The notes: a model not told the origin generated them from the letters alone. 64,000 nt of DNA from Microtetraspora niveoalba (GCF_001570405.1 NZ_BBYM01000021.1:83892-147891), one strand, 5' to 3'; numbered from the stretch's first letter, positions 53,681 through 64,000 are shown. Program-made: numbers and translations.

Positions 53681-53730
53681 CGTCATGTCCGGAGTGTTTG
53701 GACGCGGCGTGTCCCGCCGGACATTCCCGG

Positions 53731-54207
53731 TCAATCGGATGTGCGAAAGAGGGCCCACACGGCCTTGCCGCCGTCGTCGAGCGGGTCCCAGCCCCACGCC
53801 TGGCTGTACGTCTCGACGATGTAGAGCCCGCGTCCGTGCTCGGAGATGAAGTCCGGCTCCTTGGGGGTCGGCACCTCGTCGCTCGGGTCGGCCACCGCCA
53901 GGAGGATGTCCGGCGAGAGGCGCACCAGAGTCAGCGTGATGGGGCGCTCGTCCGGGCCCTCGTCGGGATAGAGCGCGTAGCGCACCGCGTTGGTCACGAG
54001 TTCTGAGACGACGAGCGCGGCGTCGTCGCCGAGCTCGGACAGGCCCCACTCGTCGAGGGTGGAGCGGGTGACGTCCCTGGCCGTCTTCACCGAGTCGGCC
54101 TGCGGCCCGAGCGGGCAGATCGCCCTGTCGGCGGCGTCGGCGGACCGCAGCATCTCCCTGACGCTCCGGCGGGACAACTGGGCGGAGGGCATGGGCTTCT
54201 CCAACAT
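53731..54207 (-). CDS. HATPase_c (RsbW-like) ATP-binding regulatory protein
   Basis: The 158-residue protein has a single GHKL domain: VVSELVTNAVRYA (N-box), LLAVADPSDEVP (G1) and EHGRGLYIVETYSQAWG (G2). This is the typical actinomycete anti-sigma-like kinase. It is divergent from an XRE/DUF5753 regulator gene across 265 bp, a recurrent pairing in actinomycetes. The ATG at 54207 gives a ~35-residue extension before the domain; the in-frame ATG at 54192 is an alternative. Confidence 0.88.
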   Translation of the reverse strand: MLEKPMPSAQLSRRSVREMLRSADAADRAICPLGPQADSVKTARDVTRSTLDEWGLSELGDDAALVVSELVTNAVRYALYPDEGPDERPITLTLVRLSPDILLAVADPSDEVPTPKEPDFISEHGRGLYIVETYSQAWGWDPLDDGGKAVWALFRTSD

Positions 54208-54374
54208 CCTGCCCGTACCTCCCGCTTGCCGCTTTTGACGTCAGTGCACCATTAGCCCAATATGCACTACGCCATGATGGGACAGCCGACCGGCCCCTGC
54301 AAGACCCAAATGCACGTGCAATCGCCTTGTGCAGCGGCACACGACGTTTTCCGGCCCGACACACGGATCGGCCC

Positions 54375-54403
54375 TTGTCATCGGGGCGGGAACTGGTGAC
54401 ACT
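54375..54403 (+). promoter_or_regulatory. Candidate promoter for the XRE/DUF5753 gene
   Basis: TTGTCA at 54375 and GACACT at 54398 are separated by 17 bp, about 70 bp upstream of the start codon. The -35 is good, the -10 only fair. Confidence 0.35.
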
Positions 54404-54472
54404 GTGTGGGCTGAGGTGTGGCGCGGATCTTCCCCTCAGCGCATCTCACGCATCGACTGAGAGGGAGGCGCC

Positions 54473-55339
54473 GTGACACAGACCCAGCCGGGCTCCGGGC
54501 CGACGGCGCTTCGAATCCTCCTCGGCTCACAACTGCGCAAGCTCCGGGAGAACAGGGGCATCACGCGCGACGAGGCGGGAGAGCTCATCCGCGGCTCCGA
54601 ATCCAAGATCAGCCGGATGGAGCTCGGTCGCGTCGGGTTCAAGGAGCGCGACGTGGCCGATCTGCTCAGCTTCTACGGCGTCGAGGAGCCCGAGGCCCGC
54701 GCCGCGGTGATGGAGCTGGTGGAAAGGGCCAACGAGCCCGGCTGGTGGCACCGGTTCAACGACGTGCTGCCCACCTGGTTCCAGGCGTACGTCGGGCTGG
54801 AGGAGGCCGCCTCCCGCATCCGCACCTACGAGGTGCAGTTCGTGCCCGGCCTGCTGCAGACCAAGGAGTACGCCCGGGCCGTGATCACGGCCGGGGCGGT
54901 GGGCGCGGGGCCGGAGGAGATCGCCCGGCGGGTGGACCTCCGGCTGGGGCGCCAGCGCGTACTGGACGGCGAGGGCGGCCCGATGTTCTGGGCGGTGATC
55001 GACGAGGCGGCACTGCGCCGTCCCATCGGCGGCGTCGAGGTGATGAGAGGCCAGCTCCAGCACCTGATCGACCTGATGAACCAGCCCAACATCACGATCC
55101 AGATAATGCCGTTCAGCTTCGGCGGACACGCCGCGGAGGGTGGCGCGTTCAGCATCCTGCGGTTCCAGGACGCCGATCTTCCCGACATCGTCTACGTCGA
55201 GCAGCTCGCCAGCGCGCTTTACCTGGACAAACGGGACGAAGTCGATCGGTACGGCGAGGTCATGGAGCGGCTCTGCGCCGTCAGCACGACCCCCGACGAG
55301 ACCACCGGCATGCTGCGACAGATCATGCTGGACCTGTGA
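54473..55339 (+). CDS. XRE helix-turn-helix regulator with DUF5753
   Basis: The 288-residue protein starts at GTG 54473 with GAGAGGGAGG upstream. The N-terminal XRE HTH (~10-70) is LGSQLRKLRENRGITRDEAGELIRGSESKISRMELGR. The C-terminal ~190 residues are DUF5753: EEAASRIRTYEVQFVPGLLQTKEYARAVI, then FWAVIDEAALRRPIGG and FGGHAAEGGAFSILRF. This family typically pairs with a DUF397 protein, but none is adjacent; instead the HATPase gene is divergent. Target unknown. Confidence 0.92.
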   Translation: MTQTQPGSGPTALRILLGSQLRKLRENRGITRDEAGELIRGSESKISRMELGRVGFKERDVADLLSFYGVEEPEARAAVMELVERANEPGWWHRFNDVLPTWFQAYVGLEEAASRIRTYEVQFVPGLLQTKEYARAVITAGAVGAGPEEIARRVDLRLGRQRVLDGEGGPMFWAVIDEAALRRPIGGVEVMRGQLQHLIDLMNQPNITIQIMPFSFGGHAAEGGAFSILRFQDADLPDIVYVEQLASALYLDKRDEVDRYGEVMERLCAVSTTPDETTGMLRQIMLDL

Positions 55340-55534
55340 TCAGTCGCTCGTAGGTGTGTCTCTGCTCTAGACTGCACCTTGGCGCTGGACACCCGCCACA
55401 GTGGAGCCTGCCCAGAGGGTCGTGCCAAGGCGGCGGTGCTTCAAGCCGCTCATGTGGGCGCGGCGCGTGACGTCCGCGGTAGCCGTGCTTGGCGCGCCCG
55501 CGATCACCAAAAGCTTGATCAAGGAGACCACCCC

Positions 55535-56923
55535 GTGAAGACCGCTGTCGAGGAGCTCAGCCCGACCCGGGTGAAGCTCACCGTCGAGGTGCCGTTCGAG
55601 GAGCTCGAGCCGAGCCTGGAAGCCGCCTACAAGAAGGTCGCCCAGCAGGTGCGTGTCCCCGGCTTCCGCCCCGGCAAGGTGCCCGCCCGGATCATCGAGC
55701 AGCGCTTCGGCCGCGCGGTGGTTCTCGAGGAGACCCTGAACGACGCCCTGCCCAAGCTGTACGGCCAGGCCGTGGACGAGACCGACGTGTTCCCGGTCAG
55801 CCAGCCCGAGATCGAGGTCACCAAGATCGAGGACGGCTCGCAGGTCGAGTTCACCGCCGAGGTCGACGTCCGCCCGTCCTTCGACGTGCCGGACTACGAG
55901 GGCACCGAGGTCGTCGTCGACGCCGCCGAGGTGTCCGACGAGGACATCCAGACCCAGCTCGACGCCCTCCGTCAGCGTTTCGCCACGCTGACCGGCGTGG
56001 AGCGCGCCGCCGCCCGCGGCGACTACGTCGTCATGGACCTGCGTGCCGAGATCGACGGCAAGAACCTCGACGAGCAGCAGGCCTCCGACGTGTCGTACGA
56101 GGTCGGAGCGGGCTCGGTGCTCCAGGGCCTCGACGACGCCCTCGAGGGGCTGTCGGCGGGCGAGGAGAAGACCTTCCGCACCACCCTGGTCGGCGGCGAG
56201 AACGCCGGCGACGAGGCCGACGTGATCATCAACGTGAAGTCGGTCAAGGAGAAGGTGCTGCCCGAGCTGGACGACGAGTTCGCGCAGCTCGCCAGTGAGT
56301 TCGACACGCTCGACGAGCTGAAGGACAGCATCCGCGAGCAGGTCCGCCGCAACAAGCTCATCGGGCAGGTCATGCAGAGCCGCGAGAAGGCTCTCGACGC
56401 CCTGCTCGAGCAGCTCGACATCCCGCTGCCGGAGAGCGCCCTCAAGGCCGAGATCGACTCCCGCAAGCACAACCTCGAGCACCAGATCGCCGAGAGCGGT
56501 CTGAGCCGCGAGGCCTTCTTCCGTCTCTACCAGACGACGGAGGAGGAGCGCTTCGCCGAGTTCGAGGCCAACGCCGCCAAGGCGCTGAAGGCCGGCTTCG
56601 TCCTCGACAAGATCGTCAAGTCCGAGGACATCGGCGTCAGCGAGCAGGAGCTCACCAACTTCGTGGTGCGCCGCGCCATGGAGCTGGGTGTCGCCCCGAA
56701 CACGCTGGCCCAGCACCTCGCCGACAACGACCAGCTCACGCTCGCGATGATGGAGATCGTCCGTGAGAAGGCCAAGACGGTCGTCGGCGACGCCGCCAAG
56801 GTGACCGACGAGGCGGGCAACGAGGTCGACCTCAAGGCCATCTACGCCGAGCTCAACCCCGAGCAGGAGGCCGAGGGCACCGAGGAGGCCGCCGCCGGCG
56901 AGTCCACGGAGTCCGCCGAGTAG
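55535..56923 (+). CDS. tig: Trigger factor
   Basis: The ribosome-bound chaperone and peptidyl-prolyl isomerase has 462 residues from GTG 55535 (AAGGAG seven bases upstream). The ribosome-docking loop is GFRPGKVP (~43-50). The PPIase domain spans ~145-245 (GDYVVMDLRAEIDGK, GLDDALEGLSAGEEKTF). The C-terminal substrate-binding arms are helical, ending in an acidic Glu/Ala tail. It is followed by a terminator and clpP1P2-clpX, the usual order. Confidence 0.96.
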   Translation: MKTAVEELSPTRVKLTVEVPFEELEPSLEAAYKKVAQQVRVPGFRPGKVPARIIEQRFGRAVVLEETLNDALPKLYGQAVDETDVFPVSQPEIEVTKIEDGSQVEFTAEVDVRPSFDVPDYEGTEVVVDAAEVSDEDIQTQLDALRQRFATLTGVERAAARGDYVVMDLRAEIDGKNLDEQQASDVSYEVGAGSVLQGLDDALEGLSAGEEKTFRTTLVGGENAGDEADVIINVKSVKEKVLPELDDEFAQLASEFDTLDELKDSIREQVRRNKLIGQVMQSREKALDALLEQLDIPLPESALKAEIDSRKHNLEHQIAESGLSREAFFRLYQTTEEERFAEFEANAAKALKAGFVLDKIVKSEDIGVSEQELTNFVVRRAMELGVAPNTLAQHLADNDQLTLAMMEIVREKAKTVVGDAAKVTDEAGNEVDLKAIYAELNPEQEAEGTEEAAAGESTESAE

Positions 56924-56946
56924 GCGTCCGTCACACGCTTCACCAG

Positions 56947-56976
56947 ACCCCCGTCGCGCTTCGGCGCGGCGGGGGT
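56947..56976 (+). terminator. tig terminator
   Basis: A 13-bp stem ACCCCCGTCGCGC/GCGCGGCGGGGGT (one G-U pair) with a TTCG tetraloop, 23 bp after the stop. Confidence 0.85.
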
Positions 56977-57018
56977 CACGCGTCCCCGGAGTGAGGTTCC
57001 GGCGTGCTCCCGCCCCAT

Positions 57019-57033
57019 GCGCCGTCAGCGAAC
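57019..57033 (-). promoter_or_regulatory. Possible ClgR operator upstream of clpP1P2
   Basis: On the minus strand the site reads GTTCGCTGACGGCGC. This resembles the GTTCGCY-spacer-GCG operator of ClgR, the actinobacterial activator of clp genes, though the spacer is one base shorter than the version I remember. It lies ~90 bp upstream of clpP1, a suitable position. A -10-like TTAAGGT follows at ~57071. Confidence 0.4.
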
Positions 57034-57121
57034 AGCAGCACGACGGGGCATGAGCTGTCTGCCTCGCGCGTTAAGGTCACAAGCAAAGCCAATCGATTTC
57101 GACGCATCGGAAGGTGACGCT

Positions 57122-57766
57122 GTGACCAGCCCGCCGACCTTCTTCCAGCCCACCAGCTTCGGTCCCGAGGCGCGCGGCCGTGAGAACGGCTCGTACCGCC
57201 TGGAGGACCAGCTCTACCAGCGGCTGCTCCGCGAGCGCATCGTGGTGCTCGGCACCCAGGTCAACGACGAGGTCGCCAACCGGCTCTGCGCCGAGCTGCT
57301 CCTCCTTGCCGCGGACGACCCGGATCGGGACATCTGGCTGTACATCAACTCGCCCGGCGGCTCGGTGACGGCCGGCATGGCGATTTACGACATGATGGAA
57401 TACGTGCCGAACGACGTGTGCACCGTCGCGATGGGCTTGGCCGCTTCCATGGGCCAGTTCCTGCTCTGCGCGGGGGCGTCGGGCAAGCGGTACGCGCTGC
57501 CCAACGCTCGCATCATGATGCACCAGCCGTCCGGCGGCATCGGCGGCACCGCGGCCGACATCGCGATCCAGGCCGAGCAGATGCTCTACGTGAAGAAGAC
57601 CCTGGCCGAGCGGATCGCCTTCCACACCGGCCAGCCGCTCGAGCAGATCGAGCGCGACTCCGACCGTGACCGGTGGTTCACGGCCGAGGAGGCCAGGGAC
57701 TACGGCTTCATCGACCATGTCGTGCGCAGCGCGCGGCAGGTGCCCTCCGAGGGCGCCGTCTCATGA
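57122..57766 (+). CDS. clpP1: ATP-dependent Clp protease proteolytic subunit 1
   Basis: The serine peptidase subunit has 214 residues from GTG 57122, with GGAAGG upstream. The triad is Ser in GLAASMGQF (~109), His in MMHQPSGG (~134) and Asp in the [10 protein letters not shown] region (~181). [17 protein letters not shown] is the substrate-binding strand region. It overlaps clpP2 (ATGA), and in actinobacteria the two subunits form a mixed ClpP1P2 tetradecamer. Confidence 0.96.
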   Translation: MTSPPTFFQPTSFGPEARGRENGSYRLEDQLYQRLLRERIVVLGTQVNDEVANRLCAELLLLAADDPDRDIWLYINSPGGSVTAGMAIYDMMEYVPNDVCTVAMGLAASMGQFLLCAGASGKRYALPNARIMMHQPSGGIGGTAADIAIQAEQMLYVKKTLAERIAFHTGQPLEQIERDSDRDRWFTAEEARDYGFIDHVVRSARQVPSEGAVS

Positions 57767-58425
57767 GTGGAGCTTCCGAAGTGAACGAGCTGATCCGGCC
57801 GGGAGACATCAACGGCCGTTACATCATCCCTTCGTTCGTCGAACGCACGACGTACGGCGTGAAGGAGATGAACCCGTACAACAAGCTGTTCGAGGATCGC
57901 ATCATCTTCCTCGGCGTGCAGATCGACGACGCCTCGGCGAACGACGTCATGGCGCAGTTGCTCACCCTGGAGTCGCTCGACCCGGACAGGGACATCAGCA
58001 TCTACATCAACTCGCCGGGCGGTTCGTTCACCGCGATGACGGCGATCTACGACACGATGCAGTTCGTCCGTCCGGAGATCCAGACGGTGTGTCTCGGTCA
58101 GGCGGCGTCCGCCGCGGCGGTGCTGCTGGCCGGCGGCACGCCCGGCAAGCGGTTCGCTCTGCCGAACGCCCGCGTCCTGATCCACCAGCCCTCCACCGAG
58201 GGCGGCGGCCAGGGCAGCGACATCGAGATCCAGGCTCGGGAGATCCTGCGCATGCGGGAGCTGCTCGAGGACATTCTGGCGCGGCACTCGGGTAAGTCGC
58301 CGGACGAGGTCCGCAGGGACATCGAGCGCGACAAGATCCTGAGCGCCGAGGAGGCCAAGGCGTACGGGCTGGTGGACGACATCATCCCGACGCGTAAGAA
58401 GCGCGCCGCGGCGATCGCTTCCTGA
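57763..58425 (+). CDS. clpP2: ATP-dependent Clp protease proteolytic subunit 2
   Basis: The 220-residue second ClpP starts at ATG 57763, overlapping the clpP1 stop; a GTG six codons later is possible. Triad: Ser in [10 protein letters not shown] (~116), His in [10 protein letters not shown] (~141) and Asp near [11 protein letters not shown]. The propeptide before [12 protein letters not shown] is probably removed. The hydrophobic-pocket features suggest the subunit that docks ClpX/ClpC. A hairpin separates it from clpX. Confidence 0.95.
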   Translation: MSGASEVNELIRPGDINGRYIIPSFVERTTYGVKEMNPYNKLFEDRIIFLGVQIDDASANDVMAQLLTLESLDPDRDISIYINSPGGSFTAMTAIYDTMQFVRPEIQTVCLGQAASAAAVLLAGGTPGKRFALPNARVLIHQPSTEGGGQGSDIEIQAREILRMRELLEDILARHSGKSPDEVRRDIERDKILSAEEAKAYGLVDDIIPTRKKRAAAIAS

Positions 58426-58436
58426 GGAAGTCGAAG

Positions 58437-58473
58437 GCACCGGAACGATGCCCGTTTGGGCACGTTCCGGTGC
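58437..58473 (+). terminator. Hairpin between clpP2 and clpX
   Basis: Stem GCACCGGAACG/CGTTCCGGTGC (11 bp) has an inner TGCCC/GGGCA extension. It lies 12 bp after clpP2, so clpX probably has its own promoter in the following 145 bp. Confidence 0.8.
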
Positions 58474-58619
58474 GACTCACCGCCAGGGGGCTCACTGAGG
58501 GTCCAGAAGACGGTAACGTCGATACCTGAGCGGGATGACGTTTTCGCACCGAGTCAGAGCGGGCGGCGGACGGAAGTGACCGCGTCAGCAGGGCGGTCCC
58601 ACGCAAAGGAGTATCTGGG

Positions 58620-59903
<1,284 letters not shown>

Positions 59904-60014
59904 TCCCGTCCGCGGCTCTTGCACCGGATGCCGTCTTTTGACGAGGTCCTGCCGCGTTTCCGATGAGAACTTCTGAGCGTACGCACAGGAGACCATCGGA
60001 AAGGTGAGCCGCGG

Positions 60015-60620
60015 ATGAGACGGAGACTTTTCGGATTAGCCACGATCGTCGCGCTGCTGACGGCGTTCGGCCTATGTGAGCCGGCGTCCGCGTCCACGGC
60101 GGCCAAGGTCTACCGCGGCCGCGCCACGGTGGTCGTCGAGACCTACGACTACTGCAGCGGCGCGCGGAGAATCGCCGACCGGAGCAGGTTCAGCACCACG
60201 GCCGAGCTGCACGTGGTCCCCCGCCTGTCGGGAGACGGGCGCACCGAGCGGAACCCCTTCGGGTGGCAGTTCTACGTCGGTAACGTCGGCCAGCCGGGAT
60301 CGTTCCAGTTCGCGTCGGCCTTCCTGGTGGGCCCCCGCCGCTATCTGGCGGAGTACTGGAACACCGGCCGCAGCTCGACGGGGCAGTTCAATGGCAGGCT
60401 GGTGCAGAGCCACAGCAACATCGGGGCGGCGTGGAACCAGTTCATGGCGAACAAGCCGCTCGTCGACTGCCGCCCCAATCTCGGTGTGATGCTGTTCCCC
60501 TTCGCGGTCGCGGCGGGCGCGCGGATCAACGGAGTCGTGACCAACGGTGCCGCCCGGTTCACGTTGATCGGGGCGACCGAAGAAAGCCTCTACGCCTTCC
60601 GCATCGACTTCAACGCCTGA
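60015..60620 (+). CDS. Small secreted protein of unknown function
   Basis: The 201-residue protein has a clear Sec signal peptide ([20 protein letters not shown], cleavage near SAS-A around residue 27). The mature part is beta-rich with two Cys (in YDYCSGARR and VDCRPNLG), possibly a disulfide. The C-terminal half [20 protein letters not shown] looks like strands of a jelly-roll or lipocalin-like fold, but no family is recognised. GGAAAGG lies upstream of the ATG at 60015, and a terminator follows directly. It sits alone between clpX and valS. Confidence 0.8.
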   Translation: MRRRLFGLATIVALLTAFGLCEPASASTAAKVYRGRATVVVETYDYCSGARRIADRSRFSTTAELHVVPRLSGDGRTERNPFGWQFYVGNVGQPGSFQFASAFLVGPRRYLAEYWNTGRSSTGQFNGRLVQSHSNIGAAWNQFMANKPLVDCRPNLGVMLFPFAVAAGARINGVVTNGAARFTLIGATEESLYAFRIDFNA

Positions 60621-60629
60621 ACGCGCCGC

Positions 60630-60659
60630 CATGGCTCCCGCTCCCCAGCGGGAGCCATG
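60630..60659 (+). terminator. Terminator after the secreted-protein gene
   Basis: A perfect 13-bp stem CATGGCTCCCGCT/AGCGGGAGCCATG with a CCCC loop. It contains an in-frame ATG of the valS frame (60631), which is therefore not the valS start. Confidence 0.85.
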
Positions 60660-60712
60660 CGCCGTCACCTGCGGTGACGCCCGACCGGCGTGGGGGCGGA
60701 CGCGGGCGGCCA

Positions 60713-60727
60713 TAGAATTGGTCACCG
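60713..60727 (+). promoter_or_regulatory. -10 element of a likely leaderless valS transcript
   Basis: TAGAAT at 60713-60718 is a good -10 hexamer ending eight bases before the valS GTG. Transcription would start at or within two bases of the start codon. No Shine-Dalgarno sequence precedes the GTG. No T-box is visible. Confidence 0.55.
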
Positions 60728-63306
60728 TGACAACGCCTGAACTGCCAACCCAGTACGCACCCGCCGATGTCGAGACCCGCAGCTACGAGCGCTGGGTATC
60801 GGAAGGCTTCTTCACCGCGGACCCGGGCAGCGGGCGGGAACCGTACAGCATCGTGCTTCCGCCACCGAACGTGACGGGCTCGCTGCACGTGGGGCACGCC
60901 CTGGACCACTCGATCCAGGACGCGCTGACCCGGCGGGCCCGGATGCGGGGCCTGGAGACGCTGTGGCTCCCGGGCATGGACCACGCCGGCATCGCCACGC
61001 AGAACGTCGTCGAGCGAGAGATCGCCAAGGACGGTCTGTCCCGCCACGACCTGGGACGCGAGGCGTTCGTCGACCGGGTGTGGCAGTGGAAGGAGGAGTC
61101 CGGCGGCCGCATCCTCGGCCAGATGACGAAGCTCGGCGACGGCGTGGACTGGTCGCGTGAGCGCTTCACGATGGACGAGGGCCTGTCCCGGGCCGTCCAG
61201 ACCATCTTCAAGAAGCTCTTCGACGACGGGCTCATCTACCGCGCCGAGCGCATCATCAACTGGTGCCCGCGCTGCCTCACCGCGCTGTCCGACATCGAGG
61301 TGGAGCACAGCGAGGACGAGGGAGAGCTCGTCTCCATCCGGTACGGATCGGACGAGACCGAGATCGTGGTCGCGACCACGCGCGCCGAGACGATGCTCGG
61401 CGACACCGCGGTCGCGGTCAACCCGTCCGATGAGCGCTACGCGCACCTCGTGGGCCAGTTCGTGGAGCTTCCGCTCACCGGCCGCCGGATTCCGATCGTC
61501 GCGGACGAGCACGTCGATCCGTTCTTCGGAACGGGCGCGGTGAAGGTGACCCCCGCCCACGACCCCAACGACTTCGAGATCGGCCGCCGGCACTCGCTGC
61601 CGTCGATCTCGGTCATGGACGAGCGCGGCGTGATCACGGCGCACGGCCCGTTCCAGGGGCTGGACCGGTTCGAAGCGCGGCCCGCGGTGGTCGCCGCGCT
61701 GCGCCAGCAAGGGCGGATCGTCGCGGAGAAGCGTCCGTACCTGCACTCGGTCGGCCACTGCTCCCGCTGCAAGACGGTGGTCGAGCCGCGCCTGTCGCTG
61801 CAGTGGTTCGTGAATGTCTCGCCGCTCGCCAAGGCGGCCGGTGACGCCGTCCGCGACGGCCGTACCCGGATCCACCCGCCGGAGCTGGCCAAGCGCTACT
61901 TCGACTGGGTCGACGACATGCACGACTGGTGCATCTCCCGGCAGTTGTGGTGGGGGCACCGCATCCCGGTCTGGTACGGCCCCGATGGCGAGGTCGTGTG
62001 CGTCGGACCGGACGAGGAGGCGCCGGTCGGCTACGTCCAGGACCCGGACGTGCTCGACACCTGGTTCTCCTCCGGTCTGTGGCCGTTCTCGACCCTGGGC
62101 TGGCCGGAGTCCACCCCGGAGCTCAAGCGGTTCTATCCGACGTCCGTGCTGGTCACCGGGTACGACATCCTCTTCTTCTGGGTCGCCAGGATGATGATGT
62201 TCGGGCTGTACGCGATGGACGGGCAGCCGCCGTTCCGTACGGTGGCGTTGCACGGGATGGTCCGGGACCAGTTCGGCAAGAAGATGTCCAAGTCGTTCGG
62301 GAACGTGGTCGACCCGCTGGACTGGATCGCCCGTTACGGCGCCGACGCCACGCGGTTCACCCTGCTTCGGGGGGCCAACCCGGGGTCGGACGTGGCCATC
62401 AGCGAGGACTGGGCCGCGGGGTCGCGCAACTTCTGCAACAAGATCTGGAACGCGACCAGGTTCGCGCTCATGAACGGCGCGGTGGTGGACGGCCTGCCGT
62501 CCGACCTCACCGCCGCCGACCGCTGGGTGTTGTCGAGGCTGCAGACCGTGATCGCGTCCGTGGACGCCGCGTACGAGGACTTCGAGTTCGCCAAGGTCTC
62601 CGACGCTCTGTACCACTTCGCCTGGGACGAGGTCTGCGACTGGTACGTCGAGCTCGCGAAGATCCAGATATCCCGAGGCGGGGAGGTCGCTGAGAACACC
62701 AAGCGGGTTCTCGGCCACGTCTTCGACGCTCTGCTGCGACTGCTGCACCCGCTGGTGCCGTTCGTGACCGAGGAGCTGTGGCGGGCACTGACCGGTGGGG
62801 AGTCGTTGGTCGTGGCCGACTGGCCGGTTCCGGTGGCTGAGCTGGCCGACCCCGGCGCCGAGATGGAGATCGCCGCGCTTCAGGAGCTTGTCACCGAGGT
62901 GCGGAGGTTCCGTTCCGACCAGGGGCTCAAGCCTGGTCAGCGAGTCGCGGCGCGGCTGTCCTTCTCCGGTACGGCCCTCGCCCCGCACGAGGAGGCCGTC
63001 AGGGCGTTGCTCCGGCTCAACGCGCCGGGGGAGAGCTTCACGGCGACCGCGCGCATCGCGGTGGGCGGCGTGGACGTGGAGATCGACACCGCCGGTGCCA
63101 TCGACGTCGCAGCGGAGCGCAAGAGGCTCGAGAAGGATCTCGCCGCCGCGCGGAAGGAGCATGCCCAGGTGACGGGCAAGCTCGGCAACGCGCAGTTCAT
63201 GGCCAAGGCGCCGGACGACGTGGTGGCGAAGGTGCGCGGCCGTGCGGCTCAGGCCGAGGAGGACATCGCGCGCCTCGAGGCCCAGCTCGCCGCACTTCCC
63301 GGCTAG
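60727..63306 (+). CDS. valS: Valyl-tRNA synthetase
   Basis: The class I synthetase charges tRNA-Val. GTG 60727 gives 859 residues. The HIGH motif appears as HVGH in [14 protein letters not shown] (~54), and KMSKS as [13 protein letters not shown] (~519). The CP1 editing domain ([17 protein letters not shown]) is present. The C-terminal coiled coil ([20 protein letters not shown] to [10 protein letters not shown]) binds tRNA. Probably leaderless. Next is the rrn promoter region. Confidence 0.96.
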   Translation: MTTPELPTQYAPADVETRSYERWVSEGFFTADPGSGREPYSIVLPPPNVTGSLHVGHALDHSIQDALTRRARMRGLETLWLPGMDHAGIATQNVVEREIAKDGLSRHDLGREAFVDRVWQWKEESGGRILGQMTKLGDGVDWSRERFTMDEGLSRAVQTIFKKLFDDGLIYRAERIINWCPRCLTALSDIEVEHSEDEGELVSIRYGSDETEIVVATTRAETMLGDTAVAVNPSDERYAHLVGQFVELPLTGRRIPIVADEHVDPFFGTGAVKVTPAHDPNDFEIGRRHSLPSISVMDERGVITAHGPFQGLDRFEARPAVVAALRQQGRIVAEKRPYLHSVGHCSRCKTVVEPRLSLQWFVNVSPLAKAAGDAVRDGRTRIHPPELAKRYFDWVDDMHDWCISRQLWWGHRIPVWYGPDGEVVCVGPDEEAPVGYVQDPDVLDTWFSSGLWPFSTLGWPESTPELKRFYPTSVLVTGYDILFFWVARMMMFGLYAMDGQPPFRTVALHGMVRDQFGKKMSKSFGNVVDPLDWIARYGADATRFTLLRGANPGSDVAISEDWAAGSRNFCNKIWNATRFALMNGAVVDGLPSDLTAADRWVLSRLQTVIASVDAAYEDFEFAKVSDALYHFAWDEVCDWYVELAKIQISRGGEVAENTKRVLGHVFDALLRLLHPLVPFVTEELWRALTGGESLVVADWPVPVAELADPGAEMEIAALQELVTEVRRFRSDQGLKPGQRVAARLSFSGTALAPHEEAVRALLRLNAPGESFTATARIAVGGVDVEIDTAGAIDVAAERKRLEKDLAAARKEHAQVTGKLGNAQFMAKAPDDVVAKVRGRAAQAEEDIARLEAQLAALPG

Positions 63307-63629
63307 GTCCCTCATCAGGCCGGCCGGAGCAGGTTTGAGCAGCGACGGGGTGGGAATGACACTTAAGTTGCCTCAGATGTGCCCGGCCGGCCGCGAGGGG
63401 TGGTAAGGTTCCTTCTCGCAGGGCTCACCGGCGCGTCTCACTCCCCTCGGGGAAATGGGTGCTACGGTTCCTGTATCTCCTCCAACTAATCGGGAATTTC
63501 CGATTGGCCGCGCGCAATTCGACAGGATTGCGAATGGACAGTAGCTTGGAGGGGTTGCTCCGGAGACGGGGCGGCTGCGATTCCCTCAGGGTTGCGGGGT
63601 TCGGGTCAAGTGTTCCAAAACGGGACGGT

Positions 63630-63658
63630 TTGACACGGATCGGGCGACACGAGAGAAT
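63630..63658 (+). promoter_or_regulatory. rrn promoter (TTGACA-17-GAGAAT)
   Basis: TTGACA at 63630-63635 and GAGAAT at 63653-63658 are separated by the optimal 17 bp. They lie 220 bp upstream of the mature 16S 5' end. This matches primary-sigma rRNA promoters of actinomycetes. Confidence 0.75.
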
Positions 63659-63739
63659 AGCGGTAAGTGAAGCGAATGTAACGCCCCGGAGCGGATGGCT
63701 CGGTTTCGAGTCTGAGGTGATGGTGGTCGCGTCCGTTTC

Positions 63740-63758
63740 TTGAGAACTCAACAGTGTG
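63740..63758 (+). promoter_or_regulatory. boxA-like rrn antitermination/processing element
   Basis: TTGAGAACTCAACAGTGTG matches the conserved actinobacterial pre-16S leader element (the mycobacterial form is TTTGAGAACTCAATAGTGTG from memory). It is involved in Nus-dependent antitermination and leader processing. Confidence 0.8.
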
Positions 63759-63877
63759 CTAAAAGCCAGTGCATGATGCACAACCCCGTCCTTACCTGCA
63801 CTCATTGCGGTGTGGGGGGATGGATTCCTTTGGTTGACATTCATGTGAATGTTGGCCAGGAAACAACTCGAAGACAT

Positions 63878-64000
63878 TGTTTGGAGAGTTTGATCCTGGC
63901 TCAGGACGAACGCTGGCGGCGTGCTTAACACATGCAAGTCGAGCGGAAAGGCCCTTCGGGGTACTCGAGCGGCGAACGGGTGAGTAACACGTGAGTAACC
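63878..64000 (+). rRNA. rrs: 16S ribosomal RNA, 5' part
   Basis: The universal start GAGTTTGATCCTGGCTCAG begins at 63886, placing E. coli-equivalent position 1 near 63878. GACGAACGCTGGCGGCGTGC and the helix-6 region AGCGGAAAGGCCC-TTCG-GGG follow, as in actinobacteria. The gene continues beyond the window. Confidence 0.98.

Larger units (their letters stand above)
63307..63877 (+). other. rRNA operon promoter and leader region
   Basis: This 571-bp non-coding stretch is A/T-richer than the rest of the window. It holds an rrn promoter at 63630, a boxA-like antitermination/processing element at 63740 and a small hairpin ACATTCA-TG-TGAATGT at 63837-63852. Near-palindrome AATCGG...CCGATT lies at ~63488. 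The short ORFs here are spurious. Further promoters probably exist between 63350 and 63600, but none could be fixed. Confidence 0.8.

Noticed and set aside
60631..60726. Upstream ATG as valS start
   Set aside because: The ATG lies inside the terminator stem of the preceding gene, and family similarity begins at GTG 60727.
60610..63315. 901-codon open frame on the minus strand opposite valS
   Set aside because: Shadow frame; valS is unambiguous and the antisense product has no family features.

Overview
The window is GC-rich DNA with tightly packed genes, many GTG/TTG starts and Leu-rich, Arg-rich products. Actinobacterial hallmarks are a duplicated ClpP (clpP1-clpP2) next to clpX, a group II truncated hemoglobin, an Rv2466c-like oxidoreductase, XRE/DUF5753 and HATPase regulators, an Eis-type acetyltransferase, a c-di-AMP riboswitch and an actinobacterial rrn leader. 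Gene content and style suggest a mycelial actinomycete, most likely of the Streptosporangiales. That placement is an inference from style, not from a database match. Almost everything looks chromosomal and core. The only mobile-DNA traces are one short inverted-repeat element and one integrase scrap.

Layout. 1-3.4 kb: a corrin/siroheme segment (partial CbiX-type chelatase, cobT, a 152-bp MITE-like element, cysG-type siroheme synthase). 3.3-10.5 kb: two tandem dynamin/Era-like GTPases, the first with a ~850-residue disordered N-terminus full of W-D motifs, then an SSB paralogue with a long repetitive tail and an upstream DnaA box. 10.5-17.5 kb: a membrane diguanylate cyclase, ettA, a hotdog thioesterase, a GH13 glucosidase, glbO and an MscS channel. 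17.9-22.9 kb: the least ordinary part, with a small hypothetical gene, a divergent XRE-TPR regulator, a GNAT, a 24-codon peptide gene and a TPR protein that starts on the peptide gene's stop codon. 22.9-36.5 kb: purU, an S9 prolyl oligopeptidase, HNH, GNAT, an FmdB-like zinc ribbon, an HTH-less WYL protein, ilvD, a NERD membrane protein, an amidase, DUF5130, and lemA with a DUF2207-like protein.

36.5-50.6 kb: pepN with a very strong terminator, an Rv2466c-like thiol oxidoreductase with a CPWA instead of CPWC site, an aldehyde dehydrogenase, def, rpiB, an Eis-like GNAT, a membrane PP2C phosphatase, the Rip1/RseP site-2 protease, an integrase remnant, a secreted coiled-coil cell-wall protein under a c-di-AMP riboswitch, deoR-galT, and a 25-codon gene for the actinobacterial ribosomal protein bL37. 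50.6-64 kb: a GAF-PP2C-HATPase phosphatase, tRNA-Pro(TGG), tRNA-Gly(TCC), an HATPase/XRE pair, the proteostasis block tig-clpP1-clpP2-clpX, a small secreted protein, valS, and finally an rrn promoter, boxA leader and the first ~123 nt of 16S rRNA.

The best candidate for an undescribed system is at 20805-22858. A basic 24-residue peptide is translationally coupled (GTGA overlap) to a 660-residue protein that has a P-loop-less, STAND/AAA-like N-terminus and about seven TPRs. This is a plausible peptide/receptor or peptide/maturation pair.
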